From Pseudoxanthomonas sp. CF125 (lineage in GTDB: Bacteria; Pseudomonadota; Gammaproteobacteria; Xanthomonadales; Xanthomonadaceae): 64,000 bases of DNA. The notes beneath the pieces were generated by a model, which saw only the letters and a program-made list of their open reading frames with translations, did no database searches and had not been told where the DNA came from. Location of the stretch: the NCBI RefSeq assembly GCF_900104085.1, contig NZ_FNLD01000001.1:723048-787047 (forward strand), given 5' to 3'. How positions within the stretch are numbered: the first letter of the stretch is position 1; every line of letters begins with the position of its first letter. The position numbers were made by a program, and so were the translations under genes. Positions 24,991 to 32,919 of this stretch are shown in pieces.

Positions 24991-25370
24991 GATCAGTTTC
25001 TTACTGTGAGTCACGGCGAAGATGCGCTAAAGAGCGCCCATGTCGCTAAAGAACGAGAGTCATCGATGGCCGATGTCGGCAGGACTAATCGGGACGACTA
25101 AGCGGACAGCGTTCCTCGCAGAAGTCCATTATCGAAGCGCATGCACGAAAGTCGCGACCCCTCTCGAGAAACATGCGGCTCGGGCATTGCGATGAGTCGG
25201 ACGGTCGCGCGCCAAAGCGCGCGTTCCATAGAAAGACGCCGCCCTAGCCCTTTCCGGGTTCTCGCATGACTAGCCCGAACGCTTCAGGCTTGCGCCGCCT
25301 GGGCAGAAGACAGGGAATTGGGCGATCTTGAGTGCGCATCCGTGGCCAACCCCTGTGGCCGCGGACGGAT

Positions 25371-26378
25371 TCATAGCTGCTTGGTGGCGTAGACGGAAGC
25401 CGACTCGCGCAGATCCTCATGTTCGTCCGCATCGCAGACCGCGTAGACGAAGCCTTTGTGCAATGCGAACGCGCCGACCTCACCGTGCTTGTTGAGCGCC
25501 AGAAAACAGACCTGCAAGGTCTTGCTGGCCTCGGGCCGCTTGCGCACGACCCGATCGATGGCTTCCCTGCAAGCGTCCGCGGGCGTCCGCCCTTGTCGCA
25601 TCAACTCCACTACCAGGAAGCTGGCGGCATTGCGGATCATTTCTTCGCCCACGCCCGACGCCGTGGCCGCGCCAACTTCGTTGTCGACATACAGGCCTGC
25701 GCCGATGATGGGGCTGTCCCCCACCCGGCCGTGCATTTTCCAGGCCATGCCGCTGGTGGTGCAGGCGCCGGCAAGCTTGCCCTGCGCATCGATGGCGAGC
25801 ATGCCCAGAGTGTCGTGATTGTCCTTGTTGCCCGGCTGGCTACGCCGCTCGGCATTGATTTCGGGTTTGTATTCGGCGGTTTTCAGCCAATCGCGCCAGG
25901 CTTGCTCGGCGGCGGGCGTCAGCAGGCGCTGCTTGGCGAAACCCTGCTGCACCGCGAACTGTTGGGCGCCCTCGCCCACCAGCATCACATGCGGCGTCTT
26001 CTCCATCACCCGACGCGCAACGGAGATAGGATGCGCGATGTCCTGCAAGGCGGCCACCGAGCCGCAGCGGCCATCGCCATCCATGATGCTGGCGTCCAGG
26101 GTCAACACGCCGTCCCGATCCGGCCTGCCGCAATGACCGACCGTAGGGTTGCACAATTCGCTTTCGGCCCAGCGCGCACCCGCTTCGACGGCATCCAGTG
26201 CGCTGCCGCCGGTCTCCAACACGCGCCATGCCGCCGTGTTGGCCTGTACGCCGAAATCCCAAGTGGACACCACGCGCGCGCGCGCTGAAGCGTTATTGGT
26301 TTGCGCACGCATACCGGGCACCGCCAATGCGCCGGCAGCCAACAACCCGGTCTGCAGGAATCGCCTGCGATCAGTCAT
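25371..26378 (-). CDS. N4-(beta-N-acetylglucosaminyl)-L-asparaginase (glycosylasparaginase), Tat-exported
   Basis: A 335-residue N-terminal-nucleophile hydrolase that cuts the bond between Asn and the first GlcNAc of an N-glycan. The precursor is expected to cleave itself before Thr190 in NHDTLGMLAID, giving alpha and beta subunits; the beta chain shows TTSGMAWKMHGRVGDSP and GAGLYVDNEVGAA, the substrate-binding signature shared with flavobacterial and human enzymes. The N-terminus MTDRRRFLQTGLLAAGALAVPG is a twin-arginine signal, so it folds in the cytosol and is exported. Plain isoaspartyl dipeptidases have different beta-chain motifs. It sits 64 bases downstream of the glucokinase gene. Its presence ties the island to protein-linked glycans. 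Confidence 0.92.
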   Translation of the reverse strand: MTDRRRFLQTGLLAAGALAVPGMRAQTNNASARARVVSTWDFGVQANTAAWRVLETGGSALDAVEAGARWAESELCNPTVGHCGRPDRDGVLTLDASIMDGDGRCGSVAALQDIAHPISVARRVMEKTPHVMLVGEGAQQFAVQQGFAKQRLLTPAAEQAWRDWLKTAEYKPEINAERRSQPGNKDNHDTLGMLAIDAQGKLAGACTTSGMAWKMHGRVGDSPIIGAGLYVDNEVGAATASGVGEEMIRNAASFLVVELMRQGRTPADACREAIDRVVRKRPEASKTLQVCFLALNKHGEVGAFALHKGFVYAVCDADEHEDLRESASVYATKQL

Positions 26379-26442
26379 TCCGTCATCCCTCCGATGAACG
26401 ATGGCGCCAATCGCGCGCTCGCTGTGCTCTTATTCCGCGCCT

Positions 26443-27501
26443 TTATAGCGCAGTGCCGGAGACCGTGGTGTGATGTCCGGCATACCATGCCGCCGCTCCG
26501 ATCACTCCCAGTCGGCCATGATCGACGCGCCAGACCGGCGTGTGCCGCATGACCTCCGATAGCACACCCTTGTTGAGGTAGCGCGCCTGAAATGCGCCGC
26601 GGCGCAGGAAGCCGTCGATATGCCCGGAAATGCCGCCCGCCAGATAAACGGATTTCGCGCCGAACGCGATCGCCAGGTCGCCCGCCAGGCTGCCTAGCCA
26701 TCCGCAGAATACTTCGATGCATTCCACTGCCAGCGCGTCTTCTCCGGTCTGGGCAGCGGCGATCAATTGTTCGGTCGTGCTCCAGCGCAGAGCGACCCCG
26801 CGTATTTCGCACAGGCAGGGGTACAAGTTCATCAGGCCGCTACCGGACAACACGCGCTCGTTGTCCACATGCGGCCAGCGCGCCATCAGCAGGCGCAGGA
26901 TCTCCATTTCCAACGCATTGCCCGCCGCCAGGGCGGAGTGCCCCACTTCGCTGGCCAGTACCGGTCGCGTGCCGCCATCGAAGCGCAATGCCGCGCCCAG
27001 TCCCGTTCCCGGTCCCAGCACCAGCGCGGGCCATTGAAAGGAATGCGCTACGTCGCCGCTCAAGGACGAGAGCGTGGCGGGATCGAGATAGGGCATGGCG
27101 TGGGCCACTGCTTCGAAATCGTTGATGAGCGTCAGCTCGTCCAGCCCGGCGCTCAAGCGTGTGTTTTCCAGCGACACCGGCCAGGGAAGGTTGGAATTCA
27201 CCAGCGTATCGCCATCCAGCAAACCGGCGATGGCGACGACCGCGCGCCGCAACTGCCCGGAAGCCGCGTGGCGAGCGGCGAAATCGCGAAGAATCGCGGC
27301 CAGGCTCGGGTACTCGGCACAGGCATGGCGGTGGAAATCGAGGATTTCCGGCGCCCGCCCTGGCGCGACACGGACCAGAGCCATCCGCGCATAAGTGCCG
27401 CCGACGTCGGCAACGATCAAGGGGTCCAGCGAATGCGCATTCTGGGGCGGGAGCGTTTGGGGTGCTTCAAGATTGACCGGATACGACACCGCTGCGTTCA
27501 C
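26443..27501 (-). CDS. Glucokinase family (Glk) hexokinase
   Basis: A 352-residue cytosolic kinase of the bacterial glucokinase family (not ROK). Motifs: phosphate-binding DVGGTYARMALV near residue 32, LINDFEAVAHAMPYL, and the glucokinase signature LGPGTGLGAALRFDGG, then SEVGHSALA. It phosphorylates glucose with ATP; in a glycan island an activity on GlcNAc or mannose is also conceivable. The start appears to be GTG at 27501, with about 25 residues before the conserved domain, so a shorter start is possible. A separate 18-bp palindrome lies 14 bases upstream. It is the first gene of a pair with the glycosylasparaginase. Confidence 0.87.
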   Translation of the reverse strand: MNAAVSYPVNLEAPQTLPPQNAHSLDPLIVADVGGTYARMALVRVAPGRAPEILDFHRHACAEYPSLAAILRDFAARHAASGQLRRAVVAIAGLLDGDTLVNSNLPWPVSLENTRLSAGLDELTLINDFEAVAHAMPYLDPATLSSLSGDVAHSFQWPALVLGPGTGLGAALRFDGGTRPVLASEVGHSALAAGNALEMEILRLLMARWPHVDNERVLSGSGLMNLYPCLCEIRGVALRWSTTEQLIAAAQTGEDALAVECIEVFCGWLGSLAGDLAIAFGAKSVYLAGGISGHIDGFLRRGAFQARYLNKGVLSEVMRHTPVWRVDHGRLGVIGAAAWYAGHHTTVSGTAL

Positions 27502-27515
27502 TCACTTGTCCCATC

Positions 27516-27533
27516 AATTGAATCGATTCAATT
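27516..27533. promoter_or_regulatory. 18-bp perfect palindrome before glucokinase
   Basis: AATTGAATCGATTCAATT is perfectly symmetric with central CG, LacI-operator-like but with different half sites (TTGAATC) from the island consensus (TTAGATC). It lies immediately upstream of the glucokinase start and may be read by a second LacI-type regulator elsewhere in the genome. Confidence 0.6.
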
Positions 27534-27826
27534 CGCCGATCATGTGGCATTGGAGGCCAATTGAAAAGTCGCACCGACCATACTGCAGCGTAGCCAGACC
27601 GTTCCAAACTGGGGTCGCATCAATGTCCATGTCCAGATTATCTACTTTTCAGGACATTAAATGACATTGGAATGACTTCGTCGGGAACTTAGGCCCTTCC
27701 TATGCGCAAAGACTTGTCTCTTTTCTGACCCGCTCCAGGACAGCTGCCGTCCCGGGTCCATTTTGTTCAGCTTTCTCACACAAACGCGGCCGCCGGCAGC
27801 AAGAGCACCCCGCTCCACCACAGTAA

Positions 27827-28369
27827 TCAGCTATCGCCCTGCCGCTGCAACTCCCGCATCGCCTTCAGCAGTTCGATCAGACTGCCTGCGTCGCGCGGCC
27901 CGTCGTAGCGTTCTCCGTTGATGAAAAGACTGGGCGTGCCGTTGACGCCGCTGCGGACCCCGGTGAGAAAATCATGACGCACGCGGCCCTCGTATTCCTC
28001 GTCCAGCACGGCCTGGAACAAGGCCTCGTCCAGACCCAGCGCCCGTGCATGCCCGGCCAGGCTGCGGTCGTCCAATTCCGACTGATGTTCGTAAAGCCGG
28101 TCGTGCATTTCCCAGAACTTGCCCACCGTGTCCGCAGCCTCGGTCAGTTCGGCGGCATGCACGGCGTGGGGGTGCGCTTCGGCCAGTGGAAAATGACGGA
28201 ACACGAAGCACAGGTCATCGCCCATGGCTTCCTGCACTGCCTTGATCTCGGGATACTGCTCGCCGCAATACGGACACTGGAAGTCGCCGTATTCCACCAG
28301 CATCAGCGGCGCATCCCGTGGGCCTTGCGCGTGATCGGCCGGACCTACGTCGGGCTTCAGAAGGCTCAT
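27827..28369 (-). CDS. DsbA-like thioredoxin-fold protein (FrnE/NhaA-C type)
   Basis: A 180-residue protein with a CPYC redox centre in YGDFQCPYCGEQYPE near residue 31, a helical insertion, and the cis-proline segment GVNGTPSLFINGERYDG near residue 148. There is no signal peptide, so it probably acts in the cytosol, for example in thiol repair or oxidant defence. Its ATG overlaps the stop of the peroxiredoxin gene by ATGA, so the two are translationally coupled and may form a redox pair. The exact partner is unknown. Confidence 0.85.
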   Translation of the reverse strand: MSLLKPDVGPADHAQGPRDAPLMLVEYGDFQCPYCGEQYPEIKAVQEAMGDDLCFVFRHFPLAEAHPHAVHAAELTEAADTVGKFWEMHDRLYEHQSELDDRSLAGHARALGLDEALFQAVLDEEYEGRVRHDFLTGVRSGVNGTPSLFINGERYDGPRDAGSLIELLKAMRELQRQGDS

Positions 28370-28863
28370 GCTTTCGCTCCTGCGGAAACGGGCAGTTTCT
28401 CCAGCGCTTCCAGAATGCCGTCGGCGCCCGGGTTGATGCCGCTGGGCGATACATAGCTCCAGCGGACGATGCCTTCGGCATCGATCACGAACAGCGCCCG
28501 CTCGCTGATGCCTTCCGGCGACTGGTACACCCCGTACAACCGCGAGACCGCGCCCTTGGGTTCGAAATCCGACAACAAGGGAAAATGCAGTTTGCGATCC
28601 AGCGCAAAGGCCGCATGGCACCATGCGCCGTCGACCGAGATACCGATGACGGCCGCGTGGAAACGCCGGAATTCGGACAGCAGTTCGTTGTACAGCGACA
28701 TCTGGTCGCCGCAGACCGGGCTCCAGTCGGCCGGATAGAACGCCAGCACTACCGGATGGCCGCGCAGCTGGGAAAGCGAGACCGTTTGGTCCGGCGTGGA
28801 ATGCAAAGTGAAATCCGGCGCCTGCTCGCCGATGGCTGGCATGGGGGATGGAACTTCTGGCAT
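28366..28863 (-). CDS. AhpC/TSA-type peroxiredoxin
   Basis: A 165-residue peroxiredoxin. The peroxidatic cysteine lies in FYPADWSPVCGDQMSLYNE near residue 51, preceded by the family start GEQAPDFTLHSTPDQTVSLSQLRG. A second Cys in DGAWCHAAFALDRKL resembles the AhpE/Bcp-like class. It reduces peroxides with electrons from a thiol partner, plausibly the DsbA-like protein that overlaps its 3' end. GGAG lies 10 bases before the ATG. Confidence 0.87.
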   Translation of the reverse strand: MPEVPSPMPAIGEQAPDFTLHSTPDQTVSLSQLRGHPVVLAFYPADWSPVCGDQMSLYNELLSEFRRFHAAVIGISVDGAWCHAAFALDRKLHFPLLSDFEPKGAVSRLYGVYQSPEGISERALFVIDAEGIVRWSYVSPSGINPGADGILEALEKLPVSAGAKA

Positions 28864-29084
28864 GGGGAAGTGCTCCGGTCAGGACGTGATGGGCGACAGG
28901 ATCGCCTTGGTTACTGGCGCCGCATATTAGACGCGGACACGTTAGGGACTGGTCATTCCGCTCTTCCAAGGCCTGAATGCCTGGGGCTGATTGTCGATTC
29001 CGCAGCTCCTGGTTCGTCATGGATAGGTAAGCCCCGGAAAGATGGGAAACAGCCCGGCAACCACCCTGGACAGGAGGAACGACA

Positions 29085-29510
29085 ATGCGATTCATGGTGA
29101 TGGTCAAAGCCAGCAAGGAATCCGAAGCCGGCGTGATGCCCAGCGAGCAACTGCTGGCCGACATGGGCAAGTTCAACGAGGAACTTGTCAAGGCTGGCGT
29201 ACTGCTGGCGGGCGAAGGCTTGCAGCCGAGCTCGAAAGGCGCGCGCGTGCGTTTCTCCGGCAGCAAGCGCACGGTCGTCGACGGACCGTTCGCCCAGACC
29301 GGCGAGCTGATCGCCGGATTCTGGCTGTTGCAGGTGAAGTCCAGGGAAGAAGCGATCGAATGGGTGAAGCGCTGCCCCAACCCCATGCCGGGCGAATCGG
29401 AAATCGAGATCCGCCAGGTATCGGAGGCAGAGGATTTCGGCGCAGAGTTCACCCCCGAGCTGCAGCAGCAGGAGGAGCGGCTGCGGGCTGCGATCGCCAC
29501 CAGGCAATAA
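29085..29510 (+). CDS. YCII-related DGPF-domain protein paired with an ECF42 sigma factor
   Basis: A 141-residue protein with the namesake DGPF motif (RTVVDGPFAQTGELIAGFWLL) in an alpha/beta-barrel dimer fold, starting MRFMVMVKASKESEAG. CAGGAGGAACGACA directly precedes the ATG, an excellent ribosome site. Such proteins are encoded next to ECF42-type sigma factors and are typical members of their regulons; biochemical function is unknown. The sigma factor gene starts 75 bases downstream on the same strand. Confidence 0.88.
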   Translation: MRFMVMVKASKESEAGVMPSEQLLADMGKFNEELVKAGVLLAGEGLQPSSKGARVRFSGSKRTVVDGPFAQTGELIAGFWLLQVKSREEAIEWVKRCPNPMPGESEIEIRQVSEAEDFGAEFTPELQQQEERLRAAIATRQ

Positions 29511-29585
29511 CGGACTCGCCGAAGGACATGGACAAGCTGCACCGCAACTTGCACGGACGCGGCGGCAATGGTCTGATCGGCAACG

Positions 29586-30878
29586 ATGACGACTTCAGAT
29601 ACACACCGCGCGATCGATGCTGTCTGGCGAATCGAGTCGGCGCGGCTCATAGCCGGCCTGGCGCGCATGCTGCGCGACGTCGGCCTGGCCGAAGAACTCG
29701 CGCAGGACGCGCTGGTCATCGCCTTGGAGAAATGGCCCGAGTCAGGAGTGCCCGATAACCCGGGCGCATGGCTGATGGCTACCGCCAAACATCGTGCCAT
29801 CGACCGTCTGCGCCGGATCAAGCTGCAGCAGCGCAAGCACGAGGAGATCGGCCATGAGCTCGAACGCGACTGGGAAGACGCCACTGCGGAATTCGAAGCC
29901 AACATCGACGACGACATAGGCGACGACCTGCTGAGGCTGGTGTTCACCGCCTGCCATCCGGTGCTTTCGATGGAAGCGCGGGTGGCCTTGACCCTGCGCA
30001 TGCTGGGCGGATTGACCACCGATGAAATCGCGCGCGCCTACCTGGTATCCGAATCCACGGTGGCCCAGCGCATCGTGCGCGCCAAACGCACGCTGGCCGA
30101 GGCGCAGGTTCCTTTCGAAGTGCCGCGCGCCGACGAGTTGGGCGAGCGCCTGTCGTCGGTGCTCAGCGTGATCTACCTGATCTTCAACGAAGGCTATTCC
30201 GCGACTGCTGGCGACGATCTGATACGGCCCGCGTTGTGCGAGGAGGCCTTGCGGCTGGGCCGCATCGTCGCCGAACTGGCGCCGGAGGAACCGGAAGTGC
30301 ACGGGCTGGTCGCACTGATGGAAATCCAGACCTCGCGAACGCGGGCACGCACAGGCCCGGACGGCGCGCCGGTACTGTTGCTGGACCAGGATCGTTCGCG
30401 CTGGGACCGGTTATTGATACAACGCGGCTTCGCTGCGCTGACGCGCGCCCGCAAACTTCGCGGTGCGCTGGGGCCTTACTCCCTGCAGGCCGCGATCGCG
30501 GCATGCCACGCACAAGCGACGACCGCCGAGGAGACCGACTGGAAAACCATCGTGGCTCTCTACGACGCTCTGTCGCAGCTCACCCCCTCCCCTGTCGTGG
30601 AGCTCAATCGCGCGGTGGCCGTATCGATGGCTTTCGGGCCCGCTGCGGGATTGGAGCTGGTCGATGCGCTGGTGCCGGAACCGGTGCTTGCCCAGTACCA
30701 CCTTCTGCCGAGCGTGCGCGGCGATCTGCTGGCCAAGCTGGGACGCCATGAGGAAGCGCATGCCGAGTTCGTCCGTGCGGCCGGATTGACCCGCAACAGC
30801 CGCGAGCAAGAGTTCCTGACCGAGCGGGCGCGCGTTTCCGCGCTGGACATGGCGCCTCCGTCGGAAATGAAACAGTAG
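29586..30878 (+). CDS. ECF42-type RNA polymerase sigma factor with C-terminal regulatory domain
   Basis: A 430-residue extracytoplasmic-function sigma factor. Region 2 covers about residues 10-75 (LARMLRDVGLAEELAQDALV and WLMATAKHRAIDRLRR), region 4 about 115-165 (EARVALTLRMLGGLTTDEIAR and VAQRIVRAKRTLAEA). A long helical, TPR-like C-terminal part (about 190-420) includes IYLIFNEGYSA and PVVELNRAVAVSMA and replaces a classical anti-sigma factor in this group. There is no anti-sigma gene nearby. Target promoters probably include the DGPF gene upstream. The signal is unknown. Confidence 0.9.
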   Translation: MTTSDTHRAIDAVWRIESARLIAGLARMLRDVGLAEELAQDALVIALEKWPESGVPDNPGAWLMATAKHRAIDRLRRIKLQQRKHEEIGHELERDWEDATAEFEANIDDDIGDDLLRLVFTACHPVLSMEARVALTLRMLGGLTTDEIARAYLVSESTVAQRIVRAKRTLAEAQVPFEVPRADELGERLSSVLSVIYLIFNEGYSATAGDDLIRPALCEEALRLGRIVAELAPEEPEVHGLVALMEIQTSRTRARTGPDGAPVLLLDQDRSRWDRLLIQRGFAALTRARKLRGALGPYSLQAAIAACHAQATTAEETDWKTIVALYDALSQLTPSPVVELNRAVAVSMAFGPAAGLELVDALVPEPVLAQYHLLPSVRGDLLAKLGRHEEAHAEFVRAAGLTRNSREQEFLTERARVSALDMAPPSEMKQ

Positions 30879-30931
30879 GTGCGGTCGCAACCGGCGGCAA
30901 CAAAATAAGAATATGCGTCAGCAAACACATC

Positions 30932-30994
30932 GTAGGGCGGGCATTGCCCGCCGAAAGGATCTCGAACGCTCGCGGCGGGCAGTGCCCGCCCTAC
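30932..30994. repeat. GTAG REP pair
   Basis: Two 22-base arms (30932-30953 and 30973-30994) are inverted copies with 21/22 matches, each itself a hairpin with stem GGCGGGC/GCCCGCC and outer GTAG/CTAC. It lies downstream of the sigma factor gene, between convergent transcripts. Confidence 0.85.
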
Positions 30995-31046
30995 CTGTTG
31001 CCAACCACTTCGGGTAATCGCGAAAGCAGACCAGGCGTGGGGCCGA

Positions 31047-31634
31047 TCAGGGCTTCGGAGCCTTCTCCGGCACCACCGCTTCCATCTGGATGCGCAGGTT
31101 CACGTCCATGCTGAAGCCGTAATCCTTGCCGGCGGTGAGTCCGAACTCATCGCGCTTGAACACGGCTGAGGCATCAGCGCCGCAGAGGTCGCGTTTGAAC
31201 ATCGGGTGCGGAATGCACTTGAAGCGGTTGATCTTCAGCTCGACCGGCCGGGTGATGCCGTGCAGGGTCAGCTCGCCCACTACGCGGGTGGGTGCTCCAT
31301 CGACGAAGTCCGCCAGCTTGCCCTTGTAGGTGGCCTGCGGATACTTGGCGCTGTCGAAGAACTCCGGCGACACGGCATGCTCGTTCATCGCGTCCAGGCC
31401 GAAATCCACGCTGGCGATATCTATCTTGACGTCCACGCTGCCCGTCGACGCCTCCTTGTCCAGGACCAGCACACCGGAAGTCTTGTTGAACTTCCCGCGC
31501 CAGAAAGAAATGCCCATGTGATCGGCTTCGAAACTGGGATAGGTATGCATCGGATCGATGTCGTAACTGACCGGGGCGGCGTACGCGGCAGCGCATGCCG
31601 AAGCGAGAACGGTTGTGAGGAGGATTCGTTTCAT
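31047..31634 (-). CDS. YceI-family periplasmic lipid-binding protein
   Basis: A 195-residue lipocalin-like protein with signal peptide MKRILLTTVLASACAAAYA. Family features are YDIDPMHTYPSFEADHMG near the mature start, TGSVDVKIDIASVDFG, and the C-terminal GELTLHGITRPVELKI and FGLTAGKDYGFSMDV. YceI proteins bind polyisoprenoid or amphiphilic lipids in the periplasm; the physiological role is unsettled. The gene lies 54 bases upstream of the position where the glutathione transferase gene ends, same strand but in the order GST then YceI. Confidence 0.9.
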   Translation of the reverse strand: MKRILLTTVLASACAAAYAAPVSYDIDPMHTYPSFEADHMGISFWRGKFNKTSGVLVLDKEASTGSVDVKIDIASVDFGLDAMNEHAVSPEFFDSAKYPQATYKGKLADFVDGAPTRVVGELTLHGITRPVELKINRFKCIPHPMFKRDLCGADASAVFKRDEFGLTAGKDYGFSMDVNLRIQMEAVVPEKAPKP

Positions 31635-31688
31635 ATTTTTTGTACCTGTGGTTGAGGGAGTATCGATTGGCGCATTCCGGTGCCCGGT

Positions 31689-32336
31689 CTACGCGGGAAA
31701 CATGGAAAAATAAGGCTGCGCTTCCGCAAGCGCCCGCGCATAAGACGGCCGCTCCATCAGGCGGCGCAGATAGGCGTATACCTGCGGGTAATCATCGGCC
31801 AATGGCATCACCTTGTCGGCATAGAACAAGGCCGGCGCTGCGGAACAGTCCGCCAGGCTGAAATCCCCGCCCGATGCCCAGGTCCGGTCCACCATATCCT
31901 TTTCGACGATACCGAGGGCCGTGCGCATGGTGTCGCGCGCATGTTCCACGCCATGCGGATCGTGACTACCTTCCGGCCGCAAGCGGTCGCCGACGATCTT
32001 CTGCATGGGCAGATGCACGTACAGGTCGAAGAAACGGTCCAGGAACCGGACCTCTCGCGCCAGCTCGGAATCTTCGGGAATCAGTTTCGTCCTGCCTGGA
32101 TAATGTTGCTCCAGGTATTCGATGATGATGCTCGATTCCGGGATGGTCCTGCCGTAGGCCTCGTCTTGCAGCACCGGGAACTTTCCTATCGGCCAAAGGC
32201 GCAGGAACTCGGCACGGTGTCCGGGATCGGCCAGGTCGACCAGCTTGGGAACGAAGGGCGCTCCGTTTTCGTACAGAGCGATCAGCGCCTTGTGGCAGAA
32301 AGAAGAAAGCGGGTGATAGTGGAGTACCAATGGCAT
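31689..32336 (-). CDS. Glutathione S-transferase family protein
   Basis: A 215-residue cytosolic GST. The thioredoxin-like N-domain (1-80) starts LVLHYHPLSSFCHKALIALYENG and carries IGKFPVLQDEAYGRTIPESSIIIEYLE with the conserved cis-Pro and glutathione-contacting Glu-Ser. The helical C-domain includes GGDFSLADCSAAPALFYADKV. Substrate unknown. It lies 33 bases after the DUF1428 gene on the same strand, so these two and YceI may be cotranscribed. Confidence 0.9.
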   Translation of the reverse strand: MPLVLHYHPLSSFCHKALIALYENGAPFVPKLVDLADPGHRAEFLRLWPIGKFPVLQDEAYGRTIPESSIIIEYLEQHYPGRTKLIPEDSELAREVRFLDRFFDLYVHLPMQKIVGDRLRPEGSHDPHGVEHARDTMRTALGIVEKDMVDRTWASGGDFSLADCSAAPALFYADKVMPLADDYPQVYAYLRRLMERPSYARALAEAQPYFSMFPA

Positions 32337-32369
32337 GCATATTTCCTTGGCGGCGGCCGCAGCGGACTG

Positions 32370-32729
32370 TCAGAGCTCGACCAGGCTCTTGAAGCCGCCG
32401 AAGATCATCCGTTTGCCGTCGAACGGCAAGTTCTTGGGATCCATCATGCTGTCGAGCCGCGGATCGGCCATGACCTTCTTGTTGATCCGGTCACGCTGCG
32501 AACGCGATTTGTACACGATCCAGGAGAACACCACGGTTTCGTCCTTCTTCAGCTTCACCGCCAGCGGGAACGAGGTGAGTTTGCCGGGCGGCACGTCATC
32601 GCCAACGCATTCGATGTAGGACAGCGCACCGTATTCCATCCAGATCTTGCCGGCCTTGCGCGACAAGCTGCGATAGGCGGCCAGTTTCTTGACCGGTACC
32701 GCCAGCACGAATCCGTCTACGTAGCTCAT
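32370..32729 (-). CDS. DUF1428 (YbaA-like) protein
   Basis: A 119-residue small cytosolic protein of the DUF1428 family with a ferredoxin-like fold. MSYVDGFVLAVPVKKLAAYR opens it, and SWIVYKSRSQRDRINKKVMADPR and FDGKRMIFGGFKSLVEL are the conserved parts. GAGAGGGTTTC lies just before the ATG. Function unknown. Confidence 0.9.
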   Translation of the reverse strand: MSYVDGFVLAVPVKKLAAYRSLSRKAGKIWMEYGALSYIECVGDDVPPGKLTSFPLAVKLKKDETVVFSWIVYKSRSQRDRINKKVMADPRLDSMMDPKNLPFDGKRMIFGGFKSLVEL

Positions 32730-32919
32730 GAAACCCTCTCTTCGATTGACGCCCTTTCCGGGCGGGATACCAATGCATCGAATGAGCGGGGCCCGAATCG
32801 ACAAAGGTGCCGACGGCGGTGGTTTTTCGTTCCGCCGCCTGCGGACTGGCGGCCGCCAGCCAGGCCGCTCGGCCCTGACCGGGACCTTGCCGATCCTGAC
32901 TTTCCGGCCGCCCGGCCGC

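Larger units (their letters stand above)
24744..25370. other. Promoter region of receptor 2 and long non-coding gap
   Basis: About 630 bases without a supported gene. It holds the operator at 24824-24837, an AT-rich stretch (24880-25010) with a CRP-like site at 24975-24990, a short palindrome GTGAGTCAC near 25005, and a GCGCGCCAAAGCGCGC hairpin near 25208. The part next to the aspartylglucosaminidase stop has no recognisable coding or repeat content. Confidence 0.5.

Noticed and set aside
25186-25224. GCGCGCCAAAGCGCGC hairpin as a terminator for the glycosylasparaginase transcript
   Set aside because: No T tract on the minus strand and about 150 bases from the stop; too weak to call.
28370-30019. 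A long minus-strand extension of the DsbA-like frame to 30019
   Set aside because: The extension covers the peroxiredoxin and the sigma factor region in antisense; the real DsbA-like start is the ATG at 28369, which overlaps the peroxiredoxin stop.
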